The notes below the pieces were generated by a model. It did no database searches, had not been told where the DNA came from, and was given only the letters and a program-made list of their open reading frames with translations. A stretch of DNA of 64,000 bases. Origin: an uncultured Ruminococcus sp. (GTDB taxonomy: Bacteria > Bacillota > Clostridia > Lachnospirales > Lachnospiraceae). Location of the stretch: positions 1 to 64,000 of the forward strand of contig CAJFQC010000012.1 of assembly GCA_904418845.1 (NCBI GenBank), given 5' to 3'. The position numbers were made by a program, and so were the translations under genes. Of the stretch, positions 53,956-62,975 are shown piece by piece; positions within the stretch are counted from its first letter, which is position 1; the number at the start of each line of letters is the position of its first letter.

Positions 53956-55737
53956 TTATTTCTCTTCGAATACTTTCCACATATAGTCCTCCACGACCCC
54001 AAAGGGCGCCGGTCCTACCCCGAGAACCGCCTCGTGGAACTCTTTCTGGGAAAACTCCTCTCCCGTTTCCTCTGCCCATTGCTTTTTCAATTCGAGGAAC
54101 TCCACATAGCCGATATAATATTTCAGATAATTACCCGGAGAACCGATAATCAGCTCATAAATATCTTCCACGGTCTGCGCGTCCGTGATCCCGTAGGTTT
54201 TGAAAAATGCCACCGTATCCATGCGGCTCCATCCTTCGTAATGGATTCCCATGTCCGCAAGGGCATACAGTGCAAGTATAATAGAGCTGTTCTTCTGTAA
54301 GAGTGTTGCCTGTTCCTTTGACAGGGGCGTCAGGTAATAGCTTGCCATCTCAGCATAGGTCGCCCATCCCTCTACATAACCCCCGAAGTCCATCATGCTG
54401 CGGATTGGGTCCGGGTCCGTGTTCTCATAATAAATAGTCTGGTATAAATGTCCCGGATACCCTTCATGCGCTAATGTGGTAAAAAGCGTCAGATCATTTC
54501 CCATGTGTGCCTGATTGATGTAGATGACATTCTCCTGTGTATTATCAATAGCAGGTATCATATAGAAAGCCGGGCTTAAGTGCTCCTCCATTTCCGCCGC
54601 CACATATTTTACTTCGAGTACTGTATCCGGCGGTTCAGGAAATGCCGTCCCTATTCCTTCTTTCAGATAGCCCAATATCATCTCCGCGTTTTCCTGTCCC
54701 ATAGAAGCGGCTGCTTCCTTCGCTTCTCCTGTGCTGATGCCCAGCACCTGTTCCATGGCGTCCAGATCTGCCGATATCTGGCGCCTTGCCAGATCCTCCA
54801 TCTCTTCCACCGATCGGTCTGACCCCGTAGAAGATTTGACCGCCAGTTCATAGTAATCTGTTCCTTCTGGCAGATATGCAAGTCCCTTTTCGTTCTTTCC
54901 GCTCCCCCTTAACTCCTCTACAGAAGAAATCAGTTTTTCATATGCAGGAAAAATATAATCATTTATGGCAAGCGCATTATCCTGTATATAATCACTTTTT
55001 TCTTGCTCTGTTAAATCTTCTAACTTATTAATCCTGTCTGTAAATGTAGAATACAGATAATTCCCCTCCCCCATATCAAGAAACGCCTGACACTGGGATA
55101 TGACGGTATCCGCCGCATAGTCCGCCATAAACAGTCCAGCGGCAGCCTTCTCCCTCTCGAACTCGATCAAGCTGTCAAAATACTCCCCTGTAGTCTCAAG
55201 AAGCTCCAGATAGATGTCCGCATCCTGCCTGTCGTAAAACCGGTACTCTGACAGGACTACCGGAAGCTGAGTCTGCACTCCGCCCACCAGGCTGAGAGGT
55301 TCTTCATACAGGATATAGTCTGCGCTCTCTTTCATCATTCGAAGTTGATAATTTAAAATATCATAGGTAAGTTTATTTTCGGTATCCAACTCATCATACT
55401 CAAACCCCAGGAGCGCCTGCCGTATATTTTCCGCAGAAGCTTTCACTGTCTCCGCCTCCGCGCCAAATGTTCCAAATGTTACCGGGGCTGTCTCTATTCC
55501 GTATTTCTCCGGCTCTTTTAGCGTATAGTGAAGATTTACTGTGTTTGAGGACACTTCCCTGCAAAATAGCTCCTGCGTATACGCCTCAAACCTCGCGTTT
55601 TCATCACTGTCATTTTTTACCTGGCATCCCGCTAATATTGCCGGAATTACAAGAAATAATAAAACTGCCGGGAAACCTATACACTTCTTTTGATTTTTAT
55701 AAACGGATTTTATGTAATCAGACACAGAAGAACGCAT
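53956..55737 (-). CDS. DUF885 family lipoprotein, putative zinc peptidase
   Basis: This is a 593-aa extracellular lipoprotein. The signal peptide ends in the lipobox LAGC with Cys38. The DUF885 domain covers about 60-590. It has HEGYPGH at 424-430, an HE-x4-H pattern like M32-type metallopeptidases, and a downstream GYVEGWATYAE that can supply the third ligand. The likely role is carboxypeptidase-like digestion of peptides outside the cell. The start is MRSSVSDY, with AGGAG 5 bp upstream. It lies between the two spore maturation genes and shares the spmA direction. Confidence 0.88.
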   Translation of the reverse strand: MRSSVSDYIKSVYKNQKKCIGFPAVLLFLVIPAILAGCQVKNDSDENARFEAYTQELFCREVSSNTVNLHYTLKEPEKYGIETAPVTFGTFGAEAETVKASAENIRQALLGFEYDELDTENKLTYDILNYQLRMMKESADYILYEEPLSLVGGVQTQLPVVLSEYRFYDRQDADIYLELLETTGEYFDSLIEFEREKAAAGLFMADYAADTVISQCQAFLDMGEGNYLYSTFTDRINKLEDLTEQEKSDYIQDNALAINDYIFPAYEKLISSVEELRGSGKNEKGLAYLPEGTDYYELAVKSSTGSDRSVEEMEDLARRQISADLDAMEQVLGISTGEAKEAAASMGQENAEMILGYLKEGIGTAFPEPPDTVLEVKYVAAEMEEHLSPAFYMIPAIDNTQENVIYINQAHMGNDLTLFTTLAHEGYPGHLYQTIYYENTDPDPIRSMMDFGGYVEGWATYAEMASYYLTPLSKEQATLLQKNSSIILALYALADMGIHYEGWSRMDTVAFFKTYGITDAQTVEDIYELIIGSPGNYLKYYIGYVEFLELKKQWAEETGEEFSQKEFHEAVLGVGPAPFGVVEDYMWKVFEEK

Positions 55738-55849
55738 AAATGCTCCTGAAATACTTTTGTTGTATCTTATGACCCCGCCCGCTGCGATATTCCACGCTGT
55801 ATCTGCATATAATCTGGATAAACCGCACATTTTATTGAGGAGAGATACA

Positions 55850-56380
55850 TTGCAGATCTTAGTTTATATCTCCAATTTTATTGTCCCTTTTATCGTGCTG
55901 AGCATCGTAATCTACGGACTGCTTTTAAATGTCAATGTGTATGAAACATTTATCCGGGGAGCAAAAAACGGATTCCTTACAGTCATCCGCATCATGCCCA
56001 CACTTATCGGCCTCATGGCCGCAGTAGGGATTTTACGCGCATCAGGATTCCTCGACTTCCTCTCTGCAGTCATCGGGCAATTTTCCTCTTATATCGGTTT
56101 TCCCGGAGAACTCGTCCCGCTTACAGTTGTAAAAATGTTTTCCTCTTCCGCCGCAACGGGACTTCTTCTTGATATTTACAAGGAATTCGGTACTGATTCA
56201 CGCCTCGGTCTGATCGCTTCCATCTCGCTGTGCTGCACGGAGACCATTTTCTATACTATGAGTGTATACTTCATGACTGCCGGAGTAAAGCGTTCCCGCT
56301 ACACACTCGCAGGGGCGCTGCTCTCTACCTTTGCCGGCCTTGCGGCAAGCGTGGTCCTCGCCGGGGTGATGTGCGGATAG
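55850..56380 (+). CDS. spmB: Spore maturation protein SpmB
   Basis: This is the partner of SpmA, 176 aa, with about five hydrophobic segments and the family's FSSYIGFPGELVPL, MFSSSAATGLLLDIYKEFG and CCTETIFYTMSVYF segments. It starts with TTG at 55850, supported by GAGGAG 7 bp before it; no ATG fits. It is transcribed away from the lipoprotein and spmA genes. The short divergent gap may hold the sporulation promoters, but I cannot read sigma-factor sites with certainty. Confidence 0.9.
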   Translation: MQILVYISNFIVPFIVLSIVIYGLLLNVNVYETFIRGAKNGFLTVIRIMPTLIGLMAAVGILRASGFLDFLSAVIGQFSSYIGFPGELVPLTVVKMFSSSAATGLLLDIYKEFGTDSRLGLIASISLCCTETIFYTMSVYFMTAGVKRSRYTLAGALLSTFAGLAASVVLAGVMCG

Positions 56381-56397
56381 ACACTCTAAAAGAAAGA

Positions 56398-56426
56398 TTG
56401 TTCCCTCCCCCTCTTTATGGTAAAAT
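56398..56426 (+). promoter_or_regulatory. Promoter of the orphan ABC ATPase gene
   Basis: TTGTTC (56398-56403), a 17-bp spacer and TAAAAT (56421-56426). Confidence 0.6.
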
Positions 56427-56484
56427 ATCTATACATAAAAGCACTTAGGCACATAAATGTGTCAAGAAGTATGGGGGCATCTTT

Positions 56485-57138
56485 ATGGCAAGCGTAACAC
56501 TTGAACATTTGACAAAGACATATCCAAACGGCTTCGTCTCTGTGGATGATGTAAGCCTTTATATAGAGGACGGTGAGTTCATCGTATTTCACGGACCCAG
56601 CGGATGCGGGAAATCAACCATTCTTCGCATGATCGGCGGCCTGGAGGATATTACCTCCGGGAATATCTATCTCGGCGAAGAACTTCTCAATGACGTCCTT
56701 CCGCGTGACCGGCATCTTGCGATGGCATTCCAGAATTACACGCTGTACCGTCATTTTAATGTTTATGACAACATAGCGCTTGGACTGCGTCTTCGCAATC
56801 TTCCCCGGACTGTAATAGACAGTCGTGTAAAGGAAGCGGCGAAATTTTTCGGAATCACTGATGTTCTGGACAAGAAGATCAAGACGCTCTCCGGCTCGGA
56901 CAGGCAGAGAGTTGCCCTCGCAAGAGCTGTCGTCTTCCACCCGAAGGTCCTTCTTGTAGATGAAGATTTTGCCCGTCAGGACCAGGACAGGCGCATGGAG
57001 ATGCTGGGTGATATTCTGGAAATCAATGCGGAATTGGGGATCACTGTACTTTATGTGACAAACAAGCCGGAGGAAGTTACAGGCTTAAAGAAAAAAACTG
57101 TATATATGAAAGACGGAAAAATAACGGCAGTGCATTAA
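56485..57138 (+). CDS. Orphan degenerate ABC ATPase (MsmK/UgpC-like core)
   Basis: This is a 217-aa ATPase similar to the sugar-importer ATPases MsmK/UgpC but without their C-terminal regulatory domain (usual length about 365). Walker A GPSGCGKST (37-45) and the Q-loop FQNYTL are intact. The signature is LSGSDRQR instead of LSGGQ-x-QR. The segment after Walker B reads VLLVDEDFARQD instead of LDEPLSNLD. The switch His is Asn193 (YVTNKPEE). No permease gene is near. It has its own promoter and shares a terminator with rsmI. It probably has a non-transport or regulatory role, or is decaying. Confidence 0.85.
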   Translation: MASVTLEHLTKTYPNGFVSVDDVSLYIEDGEFIVFHGPSGCGKSTILRMIGGLEDITSGNIYLGEELLNDVLPRDRHLAMAFQNYTLYRHFNVYDNIALGLRLRNLPRTVIDSRVKEAAKFFGITDVLDKKIKTLSGSDRQRVALARAVVFHPKVLLVDEDFARQDQDRRMEMLGDILEINAELGITVLYVTNKPEEVTGLKKKTVYMKDGKITAVH

Positions 57139-57152
57139 GCACCGCCGTTATT
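57120..57152. terminator. Bidirectional terminator between the ABC ATPase and rsmI
   Basis: AATAACGGC.GTGC/GCAC.GCCGTTATT, with one mismatch. It overlaps the stop codons of both converging genes. Confidence 0.8.
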
Positions 57153-58005
57153 TACGCTCTCGCTCATTTCTATTCAGATAGTTATAGATCTCCCTCTTCT
57201 GCATCCCCCGGTCCTTCGCGGTCTGCTTCATCGCCTCTTTTTTATCCTTCCCCTGTGAAAGATAATATTCCATATGCTCCTCGACGGTCATTTCCGCCCA
57301 TCTCCCACGCTCTTCCTTTTCGATCTCCTCCCGACTGATCCCGCCGATTACAAGGACACATTCCCCTTTCGGTACATTCTTCTCATAATATTCCGCTGCT
57401 TTTGCAAGGGTGGATTCATATACTGTCTCATAGCGTTTCGTAAGCTCTCTGCACACGCTCACCGGGCGGTCCCCCAGATGCTCAGACAGAAGCTTCAATG
57501 TCCTCACCAGCCGGTGCGGAGCCTCGTACATAACGATAGTCCTCTGCTCCTTTTCGAGTGTTTCCAGCACAGCTGCCCTCTCCTTTTTATCTGCCGGCAG
57601 GAATGCTTCAAACGCAAATCTCCTTGTAGGAAGCCCTGATATAGTCAGCGCAGTGATACAGGCTGCTGCCCCGGGGACGGCTGTCACCGTGATCCCCGCG
57701 TCACGGCACATGCGCACCAGTTCCTCTCCCGGATCAGATATGCCCGGTGTTCCGGCATCCGTGATAAGGGCAATATTCTTTCCCTCACGGAGCTGTTCTG
57801 TCAGCCTCTTTCCTTTATCATACTTGTTATGCTCGTGATAGCTTGTCATGGGCGTATGGATGTCAAAATGATTTAAAAGCTTCACGCTGTTGCGTGTATC
57901 TTCCGCTGCAATCAGATCCACTTCTTTTAAGATGCGCACTGCCCGGAACGTCATGTCCTCAAGATTTCCGATCGGTGTTGCGCACAGATATAACGTTCCT
58001 GTCAT
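57148..58005 (-). CDS. rsmI: 16S rRNA 2'-O-ribose C1402 methyltransferase RsmI
   Basis: This tetrapyrrole-methylase-fold enzyme methylates the ribose of C1402 in 16S rRNA. The N-terminal LYLCATPIGNLEDMTFRA, EDTRNSVKLLNHF and ITDAGTPGISDPGEELV motifs are intact. The C-terminal part binds RNA and ends in a KKEAMKQTAKDRGMQKREIY helix. The ATG with GGAGGAAG is one codon inside the longest frame. It is the last gene of the yaaO-to-rsmI block, 65 bp after trmN6. Confidence 0.95.
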   Translation of the reverse strand: MTGTLYLCATPIGNLEDMTFRAVRILKEVDLIAAEDTRNSVKLLNHFDIHTPMTSYHEHNKYDKGKRLTEQLREGKNIALITDAGTPGISDPGEELVRMCRDAGITVTAVPGAAACITALTISGLPTRRFAFEAFLPADKKERAAVLETLEKEQRTIVMYEAPHRLVRTLKLLSEHLGDRPVSVCRELTKRYETVYESTLAKAAEYYEKNVPKGECVLVIGGISREEIEKEERGRWAEMTVEEHMEYYLSQGKDKKEAMKQTAKDRGMQKREIYNYLNRNERERK

Positions 58006-58070
58006 CACTTCCTCCTGAATATATTCTCTTTCACGGCTCCCGTGCCGCTTCTTATCTCTGTCGGAGCTTT

Positions 58071-58799
58071 CTACTGAGCCGTGTGTCCGTATTTATCGCA
58101 GATGATGATCGGGGGCTCTATCGTCACACGCGGTCTCGCCCCGCGCACGCCCTCTATGAGCACCATGGTCGGCTCTTTATCAATATGTGGATAAATAAAC
58201 TGTATCCGCTTGGGTTCGATCTTATAATGATTCATCTTGATCAGGATCTCCGTCAGACGAAACGGACGGTGGATCATATAGAACCTTCCCTTATCCTGGA
58301 GCAGACGCATACTCTCCCGCAAAATGTCCTCCAAAGAGCAGAGCACCTCATGTCTTGCCATCGCTTTCGCGTCGTCAGGATTCCTCAATCCATGCTCAGC
58401 CAGCATATAAGGGGGATTGGTGGTGATAACATCAAAAAAGGCCGGCTTAAATATCTCTGCCGCCTCTTTGATATCTCCTGTCACAATCTCCACCTTGTCC
58501 TCCAGTTGATTGTAAAACACACTGCGTCTTGCCATCTCTGCTGTCTCAGCCTGTATTTCCAGCCCGGTGAATTTCTTCCCCTGTGTTTTCGCAGACAGCA
58601 GGATCGGGATGATCCCGTTTCCTGTTCCCATATCCAGCACAGTCTCTCCCGGCTTCACTTTTGCGAAATCCGAGAGAAACACTGCGTCCACGCCAAAACA
58701 AAATTTCCCCGGGTCCTGGATCAGCTCCAGTCCTCCGATCTGCAGATCATCCAGCCGCTCTCCCGGCTTTACCAGCGATGTATCTCTGTTACTTATCAT
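58071..58799 (-). CDS. trmN6: tRNA1(Val) A37 N6-methyltransferase family protein
   Basis: This is a class I methyltransferase of the YfiC/YabB family that methylates A37 of tRNA-Val or a related tRNA. SAM motif I is DMGTGNGIIPILLS at residues about 55-68 and the N6-adenine catalytic motif TTNPPYML follows. At 242 aa it has the usual size. It overlaps ricT by 11 bp, and the order ricT-trmN6-rsmI equals Bacillus yaaT-yabB-yabC. Confidence 0.9.
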   Translation of the reverse strand: MISNRDTSLVKPGERLDDLQIGGLELIQDPGKFCFGVDAVFLSDFAKVKPGETVLDMGTGNGIIPILLSAKTQGKKFTGLEIQAETAEMARRSVFYNQLEDKVEIVTGDIKEAAEIFKPAFFDVITTNPPYMLAEHGLRNPDDAKAMARHEVLCSLEDILRESMRLLQDKGRFYMIHRPFRLTEILIKMNHYKIEPKRIQFIYPHIDKEPTMVLIEGVRGARPRVTIEPPIIICDKYGHTAQ

Positions 58800-59694
58800 C
58801 TAACTTTGACGCTCCTTCCGCCCTTTCCAGGGCCTCCAGCTTCTTCATCTCTTCCTTGGAGATTCTCTGTTTTTTCTTACGGGGTCTGAATTTCAGTTCC
58901 TCCACCTGGTATTCGCGAATCTCTTTCTCATCATTTTCTAAGTTCACCACGACCTTCACCCGTCTGCGCAGGACACTCAGAGAATGTACGGTTCCTGTCA
59001 GGCCGTCGCTTGTTGTCACGGTATCTCCCACTGACGGAAGCTGGCTGTTGAGCACTTCGTATGTCTCTTCTTCATTGTTCAGGCAGCACATGAGCCTTCC
59101 GCAGACTCCCGATATCTTTGTCGGGTTAAGTGACAGATTCTGCTCCTTTGCCATCTTGATGGACACTGCCGAAAACTCTGTCAGATATGTGCTGCAGCAA
59201 AGCGGGCGGCCGCAGATTCCCATGCCGCCACGTATCTTCGTCTCGTCGCGGACACCGATCTGCCGCAGCTCGATCCTTGTACGGAACACTGCTGCGAGAT
59301 CCTTTACAAGCTCACGGAAATCTATACGCCCATCCGCTGTAAAATAAAATAATATTTTATTTCCGTCAAAAGTGTATTCCACATCGATGAGCTTCATATC
59401 CAGCTCATGTTTGCGGATCTTTTCAAGGCAGATCTTAAATGCCTCTTTTTCCTTCTGCTTATTCTTTTCTACTATTTTTCGATCATGGTCATTTGCAAGG
59501 CGGATAACAAATTTCAACGGCTGGATCACTTCTTCATCTTTTACATCCTTCGGACCGCTGACCACCCGCCCGAATTCTACGCCGCGCGCCGTCTCTACGA
59601 TGACATTGTCACCCTGCTTTATGTCAAACTTTCCCGGAGCAAAGAAATAGATCTTGCCCGCCGTCCGGAATCTTACTCCGATCACTTTCGTCAT
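58789..59694 (-). CDS. ricT: PSP1 domain protein RicT (YaaT)
   Basis: This is a component of the Ric (Y) complex that steers RNase Y and affects sporulation, competence and biofilm in Bacillus. The PSP1 C-terminal domain is at about residues 60-150. Two Cys sets, GICGRPLCCSTYL and GVCGRLMCCLNNE, match the [4Fe-4S] ligand motif described for RicT. At 301 aa it is close to the Bacillus 275 aa. The last 40 residues are Lys/Glu-rich. ricA and ricF are not in view. Confidence 0.94.
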   Translation of the reverse strand: MTKVIGVRFRTAGKIYFFAPGKFDIKQGDNVIVETARGVEFGRVVSGPKDVKDEEVIQPLKFVIRLANDHDRKIVEKNKQKEKEAFKICLEKIRKHELDMKLIDVEYTFDGNKILFYFTADGRIDFRELVKDLAAVFRTRIELRQIGVRDETKIRGGMGICGRPLCCSTYLTEFSAVSIKMAKEQNLSLNPTKISGVCGRLMCCLNNEEETYEVLNSQLPSVGDTVTTSDGLTGTVHSLSVLRRRVKVVVNLENDEKEIREYQVEELKFRPRKKKQRISKEEMKKLEALERAEGASKLDDK

Positions 59695-59698
59695 TTTG

Positions 59699-60694
59699 TC
59701 AGTTCTCCTTTATTGTCAGTAAAAGCAGTTCCATCGTCAATTCAAAATTGACATTGGCTTTCATTCTTGCTTTTGCTTTTTCTATGGCGTCGAGGATATT
59801 CTCAATCCCTTCGTAGGAACTCTTGCTTGCCCTTGCTTTGATCGCTTTCATCTGATCGGAAAATACGACTCTGTCCACATTCTTCGTCGCTTTGTAGATC
59901 AGCACGTCCCTGTACCATACAGCGATAATATCCAGATAATCATTGATATCCAGCTTATATGTCATGCAGCGCTTTACCGCTTCCACCAAATCCGGCACAG
60001 TCATCTCATCGATATTTCTCAGCAGATGCACAGCCTCTTCCTTAATTTCATTGAAATACTCGGAATTCGCCAGCATGATGGCTTTTCCCATATTTCCCTG
60101 TGCGAAAGCGACGCACACATCCGCCTTATAATCCGGGATCTCAAGCTGCTCCATAAGATATTTTTTTACAAGCTGGTCCTTGATATTTCTCAGCTTCATC
60201 ATCACACATCTGGAACGTATCGTCGGCAGAAGTGTCTCCGCGTTTTCTGTAAGAAGCATAATGACCGCGTACTGCGGCGGCTCCTCGATCGTCTTAAGGA
60301 GCGCGTTCTGAGCCTGCACGCTCATCAGATCTGCATCCGCGATAATATAAACTTTATATTTGCTGCTGTACGGACGGATTACGATATCATTATTGACCTG
60401 CTCACGGATATCGTCCACACTGATGGTATTCGGCTTCTCGTGCGTCACACGAATAATATCCGGCTGATTTCCGCTGAGCGCCTGTCTGCACGATTGGCAT
60501 TTCCCACAGGCATCCCCGTCTTTATCTCTGTCCTGACACTGAAGACTCATGGCAAACAGATTCGCGAGCAGCTTCTTGCCCGATCCTCTCTCTCCGTTCA
60601 GGATATATGCGTGAGAAACCGCCTCGGCGGTCACTGCGTTCTGAATGTATTTTATAATGTTTTTATGACCGACTACATCTTTAAAACTACTCAT
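59699..60694 (-). CDS. holB: DNA polymerase III delta' subunit
   Basis: This is the clamp-loader subunit of the AAA+ family, 331 aa. The P-loop-like GERGSGKK is at about residues 39-46, a zinc module is CGKCQSC, and a long helical C-terminal collar follows from residue 200. The P-loop lacks the final Thr/Ser, as often in delta' proteins, which do not hydrolyse ATP. The start is MSSFKDV (AGGTG at about 8 bp). A GTG three codons upstream is possible. It lies directly before ricT, as in Bacillus. Confidence 0.93.
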   Translation of the reverse strand: MSSFKDVVGHKNIIKYIQNAVTAEAVSHAYILNGERGSGKKLLANLFAMSLQCQDRDKDGDACGKCQSCRQALSGNQPDIIRVTHEKPNTISVDDIREQVNNDIVIRPYSSKYKVYIIADADLMSVQAQNALLKTIEEPPQYAVIMLLTENAETLLPTIRSRCVMMKLRNIKDQLVKKYLMEQLEIPDYKADVCVAFAQGNMGKAIMLANSEYFNEIKEEAVHLLRNIDEMTVPDLVEAVKRCMTYKLDINDYLDIIAVWYRDVLIYKATKNVDRVVFSDQMKAIKARASKSSYEGIENILDAIEKAKARMKANVNFELTMELLLLTIKEN

Positions 60695-60794
60695 ATTTAT
60701 CACCTGCCATATAGAAATTCTCCGTGGGATATCCGTTATCCTCTAGTACCACTTCTATTGTATAACATTTTCCCTCAAAAGGGTGTACTTTTAT

Positions 60795-60803
60795 AGTATA
60801 GCA
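60795..60803 (-). promoter_or_regulatory. Extended -10 promoter before holB
   Basis: TGCTATACT on the minus strand, about 100 bp upstream of holB. A TACAAT nearer the gene (near 60760) is an alternative. Confidence 0.45.
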
Positions 60804-60818
60804 TAATCTCGCGTAAAG

Positions 60819-61397
60819 TCATACCCCTATATGGCTTTCAATCTCACTGACACATTTCTCCATCTCTGTATTTTTAAACCTGCGCATGATCCCCGCCGCC
60901 TTTATATTCTCCTCTGAGAAATCCTCTGAATCCGCAAGAAACCGTCTGCACATCTCTGCATACTTTGGCTCTGCCTGTCTGCGTTCTCTCTCCAGCGCTC
61001 TTGAAAGACGCAGCCCATCTTCCACCTCTATATAGACCGGAACAAGCTTTTCCTCACCGAAATACTCTCTGAGCGCCCGGTAAGATACCAGCGTTCCGAT
61101 CATCAGATAGTCATATCTGTTCAGATCGATCTGTCCGTCGTCCGCCGTAAAATATGTCCATATTCCACACTTTGTATTATAGGAACGCATCTCAATAATC
61201 TTGTCCGCCTCCTGCATTTCACAAAGCTCTGCGGCATCAACGAAGAAATATTCCACTCCGTCTCTCTCTCCCTCCCGAATAGGACGGGTGGTGTACGGCA
61301 CGACCGTGTGAAACTGCGGATGGCGCTCTAACAGCATCTTGTAGATCGTATCCTTTCCCGAAGAACTCTTCCCCATCACATAATAGATCTTCCCCAT
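60819..61397 (-). CDS. Guanylate kinase-like P-loop kinase at the tmk position
   Basis: This is a 192-aa P-loop kinase. P-loop MGKSSSGKDT is at residues 8-17, differing from the GPSGAGKST of true guanylate kinases, with Asp in place of the Ser/Thr after Lys. The TTRPIREGERDGVEYFFVD segment is the guanylate-kinase substrate region, so GMP or a similar ligand is likely. It occupies the yaaO-holB gap where Bacillus has thymidylate kinase (tmk). The start is MGKIYYV, with GAGG 9 bp before it. It may act on GMP, or on another nucleotide or a signalling molecule. Confidence 0.8.
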   Translation of the reverse strand: MGKIYYVMGKSSSGKDTIYKMLLERHPQFHTVVPYTTRPIREGERDGVEYFFVDAAELCEMQEADKIIEMRSYNTKCGIWTYFTADDGQIDLNRYDYLMIGTLVSYRALREYFGEEKLVPVYIEVEDGLRLSRALERERRQAEPKYAEMCRRFLADSEDFSEENIKAAGIMRRFKNTEMEKCVSEIESHIGV

Positions 61398-61433
61398 CAG
61401 TTGATTCCTCGCTATCTTCTGTCTTCTTAACAT

Positions 61434-62873
61434 CTATTCTCTTTCTATCAATACCTCTATCATCCCCGGCACTCCTGTCCCTTCAATTCGAAGCCCTGCC
61501 TTCTCATATCTTCTGAACGTCCCGGCAGTCCCTGCTGAGACTCTCTCTCCCGGCACAGTCAGCGGGATACCTGGAGGATACACATATGCATATTCCAGAG
61601 CCACCCTGCCTGTGCAGTCTCCCAACGGAATACTTTCTCCCCTCGCTTTCTCTGCAATCTCAACGGCCTGAGAGGGAGGATAGATCTGCTCATTCGCATC
61701 TTCTCTGTAATTTTGCAAACACGAATTACTTCTTTCATTTCTTTTGCATCTTGTAAGTTCTCTGTCAATTTCTTCCAATGCAGACGCTAATCTCTCCATT
61801 CCTTCGGCTGTATCTGCCGGAGATGTCATGGCGATCACATAAGAAGAAGCTGCCATTTCCATCTGAAGTAAATATTTTTTATTTAAAATACTATATAATT
61901 TTTTTCCTGTAAATATCTTTCTATTTTCACATTTCCGTGTGGAAATCAGAATCTTAGATCGGTCATAATCCTTTGTCTCTATCAGCTCCAGACTGTGCAG
62001 GCCCTCCAGCCTTTTTCTCGTCTTATCCAAAAGAGGGACATATTGGTCAAAAAGCTCCGCCCCGCTCTCCTCCAGTACACGGACACATTCGTCGATCCCC
62101 GCCATCAGCACATAGGATGGGCTGCTTGACTGAAGCATATGTAGATATCTCCGAACCCGTTTCCTGTCCGTGATCTCTCCATTCATGTGCATAAGCGCTG
62201 TCTGTGTCAGCGCGGGAAGCGTCTTGTGCAGACTGTGGATCACAATATCCGCCCCCTGCTGGTTCCCATTCTTTGGAAAGTACGGGTGAAAGCCAAAATG
62301 TGCCCCGTGCGCTTCATCAACAATGAGCACAGCCCCTTTTTTATGAGCAGCGCCGGCAATGTTTTTCACATCAGATACAATTCCATCATAAGTAGGTGAC
62401 GTGATCACAACCACCCGTATATCCGGGTGCTCTGTCAGCACTCTCTCTACCTCACGGACTGTAATCTCTGCATTTATCCCGGTATCTCCTCTGATTTGCG
62501 GATAAAGATAGATCGGACGCAGTTCGTTCATAAGCACCGCATTATATACAGACTTATGGCAGTTTCGCGCCATTGCCACCTTATCTCCGCGCTTCGTGCT
62601 CCCCAGCACCGAGCTTAAGATGCCTGCTGTGCTCCCATTGATGAGATAATGGGTTTCTTCCGCATGAAATACCTTCGCAGCCCTCTCCTCGGCCTGTTTT
62701 AGTATTCCTTCCGCATGATGCAGGTCATCAAATCCCTCGATCTCCGTAATATCAATATCATAAGGCAGCCCTGCACCTGTCAGGCTTTTATTTCTCTTGT
62801 GTCCCGGCATATGAAATCCATAGTGCCCTGATGCCGCGTAATACTTCAGCTTTTGATATAAATACTCTGTCAA
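61434..62873 (-). CDS. Orn/Lys/Arg decarboxylase family protein (YaaO-like)
   Basis: This is a PLP-dependent fold-type I decarboxylase of 479 aa, close to Bacillus YaaO/SpeA. FHMPGHKRN is at the start. The cofactor Lys is in HSLHKTLPALTQTA. The conserved DEAHGAHFGFHP and the C-terminal AYVYPPGIPLTVPGE are present. The short N-terminus lacks the wing domain of the inducible enzymes, so it is the small biosynthetic form. Its substrate could be arginine, lysine or ornithine. It heads the conserved yaaO-to-rsmI block. Confidence 0.92.
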   Translation of the reverse strand: MTEYLYQKLKYYAASGHYGFHMPGHKRNKSLTGAGLPYDIDITEIEGFDDLHHAEGILKQAEERAAKVFHAEETHYLINGSTAGILSSVLGSTKRGDKVAMARNCHKSVYNAVLMNELRPIYLYPQIRGDTGINAEITVREVERVLTEHPDIRVVVITSPTYDGIVSDVKNIAGAAHKKGAVLIVDEAHGAHFGFHPYFPKNGNQQGADIVIHSLHKTLPALTQTALMHMNGEITDRKRVRRYLHMLQSSSPSYVLMAGIDECVRVLEESGAELFDQYVPLLDKTRKRLEGLHSLELIETKDYDRSKILISTRKCENRKIFTGKKLYSILNKKYLLQMEMAASSYVIAMTSPADTAEGMERLASALEEIDRELTRCKRNERSNSCLQNYREDANEQIYPPSQAVEIAEKARGESIPLGDCTGRVALEYAYVYPPGIPLTVPGERVSAGTAGTFRRYEKAGLRIEGTGVPGMIEVLIERE

Positions 62874-62975
62874 CAGACTGTTTTCCTTTCCATTTATCCT
62901 GCCCGGCTGCTGTCTATAATGTTTTTCATCAATCTATCAGGAGAATATGGTTTAAAGTCCGCGTTCCGCCGCAAA

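Noticed and set aside
57843-58889. 348-codon open frame on the plus strand
   Set aside because: It is antisense to rsmI and trmN6 with implausible composition. The minus-strand genes have clear motifs.
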